Below are positions 57,047 through 64,000 of a stretch of 64,000 nt of DNA, piece by piece. Every line of letters starts with the position of its first letter. The stretch's first letter is position 1. The notes beneath the pieces were generated by a model, which was not told where the DNA came from, did not search any database, and was given only the letters and a program-made list of their open reading frames with translations. A program made the position numbers and the translations under genes. Source of the DNA: a gamma proteobacterium SS-5 (GTDB taxonomy: Bacteria; Pseudomonadota; Gammaproteobacteria; Chromatiales; Chromatiaceae). The DNA is taken from positions 1,488,001 to 1,552,000 of the forward strand of contig CP032508.2 in the NCBI GenBank assembly GCA_009497875.2, in the 5' to 3' direction.

Positions 57047-58006
57047 ATGAATCTGAATTTCCTTGATTTTGAACAGCCCATTGCCGAGCTGGAGGCGAAG
57101 ATCGAAGAGCTTCGCATGGTCGGCGACGACAACGAGATCAACATCCTCGATGAGATCGAGCGGTTACAGAAAAAGAGCCTGTCGCTCACCGACAGTATTT
57201 TCTCCTCCCTCACCCCCTGGCAGATCTCCCAGCTGTCGCGTCATCCGCAGCGGCCCTATACCCAGGACTACATCGACCGCATCTTCGAGGACTTCGAGGA
57301 GCTGCACGGTGACCGCGCCTTTGCCGATGACCAGGCCATCATTGGTGGTCTGGCCCGTCTGGAGGGGCGGCCGGTGGTGGTCATGGGCCAGCAGAAGGGG
57401 CGCGACACCAAGGAGAAGATCCAGCGCAACTTCGGTATGCCGCGCCCCGAGGGCTACCGCAAGGCCCTGCGCCTGATGCATCTGGCCGAGCGCTTCAAGA
57501 TGCCGGTGCTGACCTTCATCGACACCCCGGGGGCCTACCCCGGCGTCGGTGCCGAGGAGCGCGGCCAGAGCGAGGCCATCGCCCGCAACCTGCAGGAGAT
57601 GGCCGGGCTGAAGACGCCGGTGATCTGCACTGTGATCGGCGAGGGCGGCTCCGGCGGTGCCCTGGCCATAGGTGTGGGCGACCGGGTGATGATGCTGCAA
57701 TTCAGCACCTACGCGGTGATCTCGCCGGAGGGCTGCGCCTCCATCCTCTGGAAGAGCGCTGACAAGGCCTCGCTGGCGGCCGAGGCCATGGCCATCACCT
57801 CGGACCGCCTGCTGGAACTGGGGCTGATCGACCAGGTGGTGGCCGAGCCCCTGGGTGGTGCCCACCGCGACCCTGGGCGCACTGCCGCCAGCCTCAAGCA
57901 GGCCCTGCTGGAAGGGCTGGAGGAGCTGGAAAAGCTGCCCCAGGCCGAGCTGCTGGACAGACGCTACCAGCGCCTGATGCAGTACGGCAACTACACCGAG
58001 GCCTGA
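57047..58006 (+). CDS. accA: acetyl-CoA carboxylase carboxyltransferase subunit alpha
   Basis: Alpha subunit of the carboxyltransferase that makes malonyl-CoA for fatty-acid synthesis. The 319-aa product starts [20 protein letters not shown] and contains [54 protein letters not shown] and the [16 protein letters not shown] motif. It is followed by tilS after 11 bases, as in many gammaproteobacteria. A much longer upstream frame exists but the chosen ATG matches the family. Confidence 0.97.
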   Translation: MNLNFLDFEQPIAELEAKIEELRMVGDDNEINILDEIERLQKKSLSLTDSIFSSLTPWQISQLSRHPQRPYTQDYIDRIFEDFEELHGDRAFADDQAIIGGLARLEGRPVVVMGQQKGRDTKEKIQRNFGMPRPEGYRKALRLMHLAERFKMPVLTFIDTPGAYPGVGAEERGQSEAIARNLQEMAGLKTPVICTVIGEGGSGGALAIGVGDRVMMLQFSTYAVISPEGCASILWKSADKASLAAEAMAITSDRLLELGLIDQVVAEPLGGAHRDPGRTAASLKQALLEGLEELEKLPQAELLDRRYQRLMQYGNYTEA

Positions 58007-58017
58007 CCCGCCCGGCC

Positions 58018-59406
58018 ATGTGTCCCCTGCTTGACGCCCTGCGTCCGCGCCTGCGTCAACTCCCCCCGGCGCAACGCTACCTGATCGCCCTGAGCGGCGG
58101 GGCCGACTCCCTGGCCCTGCTGCACGGCCTGTGGGAGCTGCGCGACGAGTTTGCCCCGAGCCTGCAGGCAATCCATGTGGACCACGGCCTGCAAGCGCAA
58201 TCCGGCCACTGGGCGGACTGGTGCCAACAGCACTGCGCCGAGCTGGGCCTGGACTGCATCGGTCTGCGCCTGGAACTGCCCGCCCAGTCCGCTGAAGGGC
58301 TGGAGGCGAGTGCCCGGCAGGCTCGCTACGCCGCCCTGCAAGGGCAGATGCGCCCCGGTGATCTGCTGTTCACCGGCCATCACCAGGACGATCAGGCGGA
58401 AACCCTGCTGCTGCAACTGCTGCGCGGCAGCGGTCTGCCGGGCCTGGCCGCCATGCCCTGGCTGCGCCCCTTCGGCCCCGGCTGGCTGGCCCGACCCCTG
58501 CTGGATCTACCCCGGCAGGCGCTGCTTGACGCCCTGCGCCAACGCGGTCTGGGTTGGCTGGAAGACCCAAGCAACGCCAGCCCGGATTTTGACCGCAACT
58601 ACCTGCGCCATCACATCATGCCCCTGCTCAACCAGCGCTGGCCCGCCGCTGCCCGCTGCCTGAGCCGCTCTGCCCGCCACTGCGCCGAGGCCCAGGATCT
58701 GCTGGACAAACAGGCCCAGGTGGAGCTGGGCCTGTCCGCTGTTGGACCGGGTTCCGGCGGACGGCAAGACCAGTTGGAAATATCCGCTCTGATCAGCAGG
58801 CCCCTGGCCGAACGCCATTGGCTGCTGCGCGCCTGGCTGCGGCGGCTGGCGGCCCCCACCCCCACCAGCGCCCAGCTGCACAGGCTCTGCACCGAATTGC
58901 TACAGGCCGGGGCCGGGCGTAATCCGGAACTGATCTGGGGCGGGGTAGGGGTGCGCCGCTATCGCGACCGGCTCTATTACCTTGGCCGCTGGCCCAGGCC
59001 ATGCCCAAGCCCTGAGCCCCAGGACTGGGCCGAGCCCGAGACCTTGCAGTTGCCGGGCAACGGTTGGCTCTACCTGCGCCCGGCGGCCTCCGGCCTGGAC
59101 CCGGCCCTGTGGCAAAGACAGCGGCTACAGGTGCGTTACCGGCAGGGCGGCGAGCGCTGTAGCGCCCGTCACAAATCGCTGAAAAAGCTATTGCAGGAGG
59201 CCGCCATCCCCCCCTGGCAACGCGACCGCCTGCCCCTGCTGTTCGCCGGTGAGCGCCTCATCGCCATCGCCAACTGGGGGGTCTGCGCTACCGACGCACG
59301 CAGCCCAGGCCCAGGCCTGGAGCTGGTCTGGCGCGAGGCCGCTGCGGGGCAAGGGCCGGGGACGCCCTTGTTGCCCCTTGGGGGCCGAGGGCCGGTCGGC
59401 CCCTGA
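58018..59406 (+). CDS. tilS: tRNA(Ile)-lysidine synthetase
   Basis: Modifies C34 of the minor tRNA-Ile (CAU) to lysidine, changing both identity and decoding. The 462-aa product has the PP-loop SGGADS (residues 26-31), GHHQDDQAETLLLQLLRGSG, the LDLPRQALLDALRQRGL segment and RNYLRHHIMPLL, plus C-terminal TilS domains (RQGGERCSARHKSLKKLLQE). The start is ATG at 58018, next to accA. Confidence 0.95.
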   Translation: MCPLLDALRPRLRQLPPAQRYLIALSGGADSLALLHGLWELRDEFAPSLQAIHVDHGLQAQSGHWADWCQQHCAELGLDCIGLRLELPAQSAEGLEASARQARYAALQGQMRPGDLLFTGHHQDDQAETLLLQLLRGSGLPGLAAMPWLRPFGPGWLARPLLDLPRQALLDALRQRGLGWLEDPSNASPDFDRNYLRHHIMPLLNQRWPAAARCLSRSARHCAEAQDLLDKQAQVELGLSAVGPGSGGRQDQLEISALISRPLAERHWLLRAWLRRLAAPTPTSAQLHRLCTELLQAGAGRNPELIWGGVGVRRYRDRLYYLGRWPRPCPSPEPQDWAEPETLQLPGNGWLYLRPAASGLDPALWQRQRLQVRYRQGGERCSARHKSLKKLLQEAAIPPWQRDRLPLLFAGERLIAIANWGVCATDARSPGPGLELVWREAAAGQGPGTPLLPLGGRGPVGP

Positions 59407-59477
59407 GCGGCAATCGGCGAGTGAATTCATCCCCTGAATTCAGTACAATCGGCCCTTTTCAGCGAGCAGATTGCGCC

Positions 59478-60576
59478 ATGCAGGACATCAACCCCATCAC
59501 CCATTCCATTGCCGATCTCAAGGGGCGACTGGCGTCCCTGAGGGGGTATCTTTGACTATGAGGGTAAGCAAGAACGCCTGACCGAGGTCCTGCGCGAGCT
59601 GGAAGACCCCGATATCTGGAATCATGCCGAACGGGCCCAGGCCCTGGGCAAGGAGCGCGTCCTGCTGGAGGGCGTGGTGCTGAACATGGATCAGCTGATC
59701 AGCGGCCTGGACGATGCCAGCGATCTGTTGCAGATGGCCCTGGAGGAGGGCGACGAGTCCACCGTGGATGCCGTTGCCGAGGACGTCAAGGGCTTCGGGG
59801 TGCGGGTAGCGGAGCTGGAATTCCGCCGCATGTTCGCCGGTGAGACCGACCCGCTCAACGCCTTTCTCGATATACAGGCCGGCTCCGGCGGCACCGAGGC
59901 CCAGGACTGGGCGGAAATGCTGTTGCGCATGTATCTGCGCTGGGGCGAGCAGCACGCATTCAAGACCGAACTGCTGGAGGTCTCCCCCGGTGAAGTGGCG
60001 GGCATCAAGAGCGCCACCATCCGCTTCGAGGGGGATTATGCCTTCGGCTGGCTGCGCACCGAGATCGGCGTGCATCGACTGGTGCGCAAGTCGCCGTTTG
60101 ACTCGGGCAACCGGCGGCATACCTCCTTCGCCGCCGTGTTCGTCTCACCCGAGATCGATGACTCCATCGAGATCGAGATCAACCCGGCAGACCTGCGCAT
60201 CGACGTCTATCGCGCCAGCGGTGCCGGTGGTCAGCACGTCAACCGCACCGAGTCGGCGGTGCGCATCACCCACCTGCCCAGCGGCGTGGTCACCCAGTGC
60301 CAGAACGACCGCTCCCAGCACAAGAACAAGGACGTGGCGATGAAACAGCTCAAGGCCAAGCTGTACGAGCTGGAGGTGCAAAAGCGCAACGCCGACCAGC
60401 AGGCCCTGGAGGATTCCAAGTCCGACATCGGCTGGGGCAGCCAGATCCGCTCCTACGTGCTCGACCAGTCGCGCATCAAGGACCTACGCACCGGGGTGGA
60501 AACCGGCAACACCCAGGCCGTGCTCGACGGCGCCCTGGACCAATTCATCGAAGCCAGCCTGAAAAGCGGGCTGTGA
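59478..60576 (+). CDS. prfB: peptide chain release factor 2, with programmed +1 frameshift
   Basis: Terminates translation at UGA and UAA. Read in two frames: codons 1-25 from ATG 59478 ([20 protein letters not shown]...) end at CTT TGA (59550-59555). After skipping T59553 the frame continues GAC TAT GAG... to the stop at 60574-60576. The frameshift site AGGGGG-TAT-CTT-TGA-C is the classical prfB sequence, with the internal Shine-Dalgarno-like AGGGGG three bases before CTT. The joined protein is 365 aa with the GGQ motif ([15 protein letters not shown]) and the SPF tripeptide (KSPFDS). Expression should be autoregulated by RF2 levels. Annotated ORFs starting at 59674 miss the first part. Confidence 0.97.
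59544..59556 (+). promoter_or_regulatory. prfB programmed +1 frameshift signal
   Basis: AGGGGG at 59541-59546 serves as an internal Shine-Dalgarno-like element, then TAT, the slippery CTT (59550-59552) and TGA-C (59553-59556). Low RF2 favours shifting into the +1 frame. Confidence 0.95.
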
Positions 60577-60584
60577 TTATAACT

Positions 60585-60732
60585 AGGACGCAGAGATCGC
60601 AGAGAAGCGCAGAGCACGCAAAGATTATTTAAAGAGCCTTTACACGCCACCCTTGGCTTGGCAAAGGGATCCAAAATACTTGTCCTATTCAACCTCTGCG
60701 CTCTTTGCGCTTCTCTGCGATCTCTGCGTCCT
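60585..60732. repeat. long inverted repeat between prfB and lysS
   Basis: The left arm AGGACGCAGAGATCGCAGAG (60585) is complementary over at least 27 bases to the right arm ending GATCTCTGCGTCCT (60732), with partial homology further inward. The roughly 75-base interior is AT-richer. It is a GCGCAGAG-type relative of the CACAGAG repeats, placed between two co-directional translation genes. Confidence 0.85.
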
Positions 60733-60753
60733 GAATTACGAAGATATAGCACA

Positions 60754-62250
60754 ATGAATCATGAAGCTGTCCAAGACGAGAACAAGCTGATTGCCCAGCG
60801 GCGGGAGAAATTGACCGCCCTGCGGCAGAAGGGCAATGCCTTTCCCAATGATTTCCGCCGTGATGCGTTGGCCGCCGAGCTGCATCGGCAGTATGGCGAG
60901 ATGAGCGCCGAGGAGCTGGAGGGCCTGGGTCTGCGGGTCAAGCTGGCCGGGCGCATGATGACCCGGCGGGTGATGGGCAAGGCCAGCTTTGCCCATCTGC
61001 AGGACATGAGCGGGCAGATGCAGCTGTTTGTCCAGCGCGATGCCCTGGCCGAGGGCGTCTATAACGACGGCTTCAAGAAGTGGGACCTGGGGGATATCCT
61101 CGGTGCCGAGGGGGTGCTGTTCAAGACTCAGACCGGCGAGCTGTCGCTCAAGGTCGATGACATCCGCCTGCTGACCAAGGCCCTGCGCCCCCTGCCGGAG
61201 AAGTGGCATGGCCTCACCGACACCGAGCAGCGCTATCGCCAGCGCTATCTGGACCTGATCGTCAACCCGGACTCGCGCAACACCTTCCTGCTGCGTACCG
61301 CGATTGTCCAGTTCATCCGCAACTACCTCAATGGTCGCGGTTTTCTCGAAGTGGAAACGCCGATGATGCAGGTGATACCTGGCGGGGCGACGGCGCGACC
61401 CTTCATCACCCAGCATAACGCCCTGGACATGCAGCTGTTTCTGCGCATCGCCCCGGAGCTCTATCTCAAGCGCCTGGTGGTGGGCGGTTTCGAGCGGGTG
61501 TATGAGATCAACCGCAACTTCCGCAACGAGGGCCTATCGACGCGGCACAACCCCGAGTTCACCATGCTGGAGTTCTATGAGGCCTATGCCGATTACAACG
61601 ACCTCATGGACCTGACCGAGGACATGCTGCGCAGCCTCTGTAACGAGGTGCTGGGCAAGACCCAGATCGACTACCAGGGCCAGAGCTACGATTTCTCCAG
61701 CCCCTTCCGGCGCATGAGCGTGGCGGAGTCGATCCTCCACTTCAACCCCGAGATCAGCGCTGAAGATCTGGCCGATCCGCAGCGGGCGCGGGCGCATGCC
61801 CAGCGACTGGGCATTCCGCTGAAGGATAGCTACGGCCTGGGCAAGGTGTGGATTGAGATCTTCGAGAAGACGGTGGAGGGCCGACTGCTCGACCCCACCT
61901 TCATCACCGCCTATCCCACCGAGGTCTCGCCCCTGGCCCGGCGCAACGATGCCGATGCCTTTGTTACCGACCGCTTCGAGTTCTTCGTCGGCGGCCGCGA
62001 GATCGCCAACGGTTTCTCCGAGCTGAACGATGCCGAGGATCAGGCCGAGCGCTTCCGCAAACAGGTAGCGGACAAGGAGGCCGGTGACCTGGAGGCGATG
62101 CACTTCGACGAGGACTATATCCGCGCCCTGGAGCACGGCCTGCCGCCGACAGCGGGGGAGGGCATAGGCATAGACCGGCTGGTGATGCTGTTCACCGACT
62201 CGCCCTCGATCCGCGACGTGCTGCTGTTTCCGCACATGCGGCCGGGGTGA
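60754..62250 (+). CDS. lysS: lysine--tRNA ligase
   Basis: Class II lysyl-tRNA synthetase. The 498-aa product has an N-terminal anticodon-binding OB domain (about 60-150, [20 protein letters not shown]) and class II motifs: motif 2 [39 protein letters not shown], and motif 3 [20 protein letters not shown]. The start at 60754 ([20 protein letters not shown]) fits the family; the earlier start at 60658 reads through the right arm of the inverted repeat and is not real. prfB-lysS adjacency is conserved in enterobacteria and relatives. Confidence 0.96.
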   Translation: MNHEAVQDENKLIAQRREKLTALRQKGNAFPNDFRRDALAAELHRQYGEMSAEELEGLGLRVKLAGRMMTRRVMGKASFAHLQDMSGQMQLFVQRDALAEGVYNDGFKKWDLGDILGAEGVLFKTQTGELSLKVDDIRLLTKALRPLPEKWHGLTDTEQRYRQRYLDLIVNPDSRNTFLLRTAIVQFIRNYLNGRGFLEVETPMMQVIPGGATARPFITQHNALDMQLFLRIAPELYLKRLVVGGFERVYEINRNFRNEGLSTRHNPEFTMLEFYEAYADYNDLMDLTEDMLRSLCNEVLGKTQIDYQGQSYDFSSPFRRMSVAESILHFNPEISAEDLADPQRARAHAQRLGIPLKDSYGLGKVWIEIFEKTVEGRLLDPTFITAYPTEVSPLARRNDADAFVTDRFEFFVGGREIANGFSELNDAEDQAERFRKQVADKEAGDLEAMHFDEDYIRALEHGLPPTAGEGIGIDRLVMLFTDSPSIRDVLLFPHMRPG

Positions 62251-62515
62251 GGGCCAGCGGCCAGCCTGTAGCCCGGATGCAGGCGATAGCCGGAATCCGG
62301 GGTGGGCCTTGCCGCTGGTCAAATGCTGGCGTAATGCGCGGCGCTGGCCCCTCCCCCAACCCCTCTCCCGGGGGGAGAGGGGATTTAAAAGCTGGCCGCT
62401 GACTGCTGAAGGCTGACCGCTGGCAGCTGAAGGCCGAATACCTTGATGAATGTCGCCCTTTGTCCGGCGGGCTTCTTGCTACCATGCCCCGACCTATCTG
62501 ACTGGAGATCTGCCC
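62251..62515. other. intergenic repeats between lysS and ccmF
   Basis: It contains an AGCCCGGATGCAGG...GGAATCCGGGG dispersed hairpin (about 62270-62303), a CTCCCCCAACCCCTCTCCC / GGGGAGAGGGG palindromic string (about 62348-62382) and CTGACTGCTGAAGGCTGACCGCTG short repeats (about 62398-62440). No gene. Confidence 0.65.
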
Positions 62516-64000
62516 GTGATTGCTGAACTTGGACACTTCGCCCTGCTCGCCGCCCTGGTGGTGGCCCTGGTGCAATCCACGCTGCCCTTGATCGGGGCCT
62601 ACCAGCGACGTACTGCCTGGATCGCCCTGGCGCGGCCGGCGGCCTACAGTCAGCTGTTTTTTCTGAGCTTGTCCTTCGCTATGCTGACCCATGCCTTCAT
62701 CGTCAGTGATTTCAGCGTGGCCTACGTGGCCAATCACTCCAATACCCAGATGCCGATGATGTTCAAGGTCTCCGCCGTCTGGGGTGCCCATGAGGGCTCG
62801 CTGCTGCTGTGGGCGCTGATTCTGGGGCTGTGGACCGCCGGCGTGGCGCTGTTCAGTCGCAGTATGCCGGACCTGGTGGTGGCGCGGGTGCTGAGCATCA
62901 TGGGCATGGTCAGTATCGGCTTTCTCAGCTTCATGATTTTCACCTCCAATCCCTTCGAGCGCCTCTGGCCCTTCCCGGCGGAGGGGCGCGACCTCAATCC
63001 GCTGTTGCAGGACTTTGGCCTGATCGTGCATCCGCCGCTGCTCTATATGGGCTATGTCGGCTTTGTCGTGCCCTTTGCCTTTGCCATTGCCGCCATGCTG
63101 GATGGCCGCCTGGACGCCGCCTGGGCGCGCTGGTCGCGGCCCTGGACCAACATCGCCTGGATGTTCCTCACCTTAGGTATAGCCCTGGGTTCCTGGTGGG
63201 CCTATTACGAGCTCGGCTGGGGCGGCTGGTGGTTCTGGGACCCGGTGGAAAACGCCAGCTTCCTGCCCTGGCTGGTGGGTACCGCCCTGCTGCACTCCCT
63301 GGCGGTGACCGAAAAGCGCGGCGCCTTCAAGGCTTGGACCGTGCTGCTGGCGATCTTCGCCTTCGCCCTCAGCCTGCTGGGCACCTTCCTGGTGCGCTCC
63401 GGCGTACTCACCTCGGTGCATGCCTTTGCCTCGGACCCGGAGCGCGGCGTGTTCATCCTCTTCTTCCTCTGTGCCGTGGTGGGTGCCTCTCTGACCCTCT
63501 ACGCCATCCGTGCCGAGACCATCCGCAGCCGGGTCAGCTTTGCCACGGTCTCCCGCGAGACCGGGCTGCTGGTGAACAACGTCCTGCTCACCACGGCGGC
63601 GGCGGCGGTGCTGCTCGGCACCCTCTATCCCCTGCTGCTGGACGCCCTGAACCTGGGCAAGATCTCCGTCGGCCCGCCCTATTTCAATGCCGTGTTCGTG
63701 CCCCTGACCGTACCCCTGGTGCTGCTCATCGGTGTCGGTTCCCTGGCCCGCTGGAAGCGTGACGAGCCGGGCCGCCTGCTGGGGGCCCTGTGGCCGGCGG
63801 CCCTGTTCAGCCTGGTCACCGGCCTGCTGCTGATTCTGGTCTTCGCCACCGAGTTCCGCTGGGGCGCGGTGCTGGGCCTGGTAATGGCACTCTGGGTGGT
63901 CAGCTCCAGCCTCATCGGCCTGCGTGAGCGCCTGGCCAACAAGAGCCACCTGTGGCAGGGCCTGAAAAGCCAGCCCCGCGCCTACTGGGGTATGCAGCTG
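62516..64000 (+). CDS. ccmF: cytochrome c-type biogenesis heme lyase CcmF, N-terminal part (runs off window)
   Basis: Inner-membrane component that attaches heme to apocytochrome c in the System I (Ccm) pathway. The 495 visible codons from GTG 62516 (MIAELGHFALLAALVVALVQ) have many membrane segments and the diagnostic tryptophan-rich WWD domain WGGWWFWDPVENASF, preceded by the AHEGSLLLWALIL motif and followed by LAVTEKRGAFKAWTVLLAI. The frame is open to the end of the window without a stop. A GGAGA ribosome binding site lies about 8 bases upstream. The remaining ccm genes are expected beyond the edge. It suits a respiratory or photosynthetic organism rich in c-type cytochromes. Confidence 0.95.
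   Translation, partial: MIAELGHFALLAALVVALVQSTLPLIGAYQRRTAWIALARPAAYSQLFFLSLSFAMLTHAFIVSDFSVAYVANHSNTQMPMMFKVSAVWGAHEGSLLLWALILGLWTAGVALFSRSMPDLVVARVLSIMGMVSIGFLSFMIFTSNPFERLWPFPAEGRDLNPLLQDFGLIVHPPLLYMGYVGFVVPFAFAIAAMLDGRLDAAWARWSRPWTNIAWMFLTLGIALGSWWAYYELGWGGWWFWDPVENASFLPWLVGTALLHSLAVTEKRGAFKAWTVLLAIFAFALSLLGTFLVRSGVLTSVHAFASDPERGVFILFFLCAVVGASLTLYAIRAETIRSRVSFATVSRETGLLVNNVLLTTAAAAVLLGTLYPLLLDALNLGKISVGPPYFNAVFVPLTVPLVLLIGVGSLARWKRDEPGRLLGALWPAALFSLVTGLLLILVFATEFRWGAVLGLVMALWVVSSSLIGLRERLANKSHLWQGLKSQPRAYWGMQL

Noticed and set aside
60658-60753. N-terminal extension of lysS
   Set aside because: It translates the right arm of the inverted repeat ([12 protein letters not shown]); the conserved protein begins at 60754.

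Overview
The window looks like a chromosome segment of a GC-rich, autotrophic gammaproteobacterium, probably a Chromatiales-like sulfur oxidiser. The evidence is a form II RuBisCO locus with its CbbQ/CbbO activase and CbbR regulator, a class III polyhydroxyalkanoate (PHA) synthase (PhaE+PhaC), a glycogen cluster, and gammaproteobacterial housekeeping neighbourhoods (surE-pcm-yqaA-nlpD-rpoS, dapA-bamC, ppsA/ppsR). The species assignment is an inference; no rRNA gene is present.

Layout. 1-14.8 kb: a truncated gene, alaS, the lipoprotein exporter pair lolC/E-lolD, divergent cbbR | cbbM, then cbbQ-cbbO after a repeat-filled gap, an SDR dehydrogenase and tex. 14.8-23.8 kb: an accessory region with a degraded integrase beside tRNA-Cys, transposase remnants, several small repeats and a set of toxin-antitoxin (TA) modules in different states of decay: an AbrB antitoxin fused to an IS481-type transposase, BrnT/BrnA plus a cut CopG-like gene, a frameshifted DUF2281-like antitoxin, a DUF4160/DUF2442-HTH pair, and HigB/HigA-ImmA. 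It also holds fragments of a DNA methyltransferase and of thermonucleases. 23.8-33.7 kb: smr | surE-pcm-yqaA-nlpD-rpoS, a receiver protein, and glgC-GH57-malQ for glycogen and maltodextrin. 34-38 kb: an Rpn-type nuclease and a three-gene membrane cassette (DUF697 protein, 56-aa membrane peptide, SyrD/PvdE-like ABC exporter). 38-47 kb: ppsA | ppsR, phoH, bcp, gcvR | dapA-bamC. 47.3-49.7 kb: a PstI/BsuBI-like restriction-modification pair. 49.8-54 kb: PHA locus (phaR, phaA | phaE-phaC). 54-64 kb: an amidohydrolase, a CorC-family protein, accA-tilS, prfB with its programmed frameshift, lysS and the start of ccmF.

The genes give a coherent picture of carbon fixation (CbbM/CbbQ/CbbO), gluconeogenesis (PpsA under PpsR control) and carbon storage as glycogen and PHA, with RpoS nearby as the stationary-phase sigma factor.

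The most unusual feature is the non-coding DNA. Intergenic gaps contain several families of short structured repeats. One is a 175-bp MITE with CTAG target duplications, whose empty site can be reconstructed within the window. Another is a 48-bp module found five or six times. In three or four cases it sits inside CACAGAG- or GCGCAAAG-type repeats, and its short hairpin stem covaries between copies.
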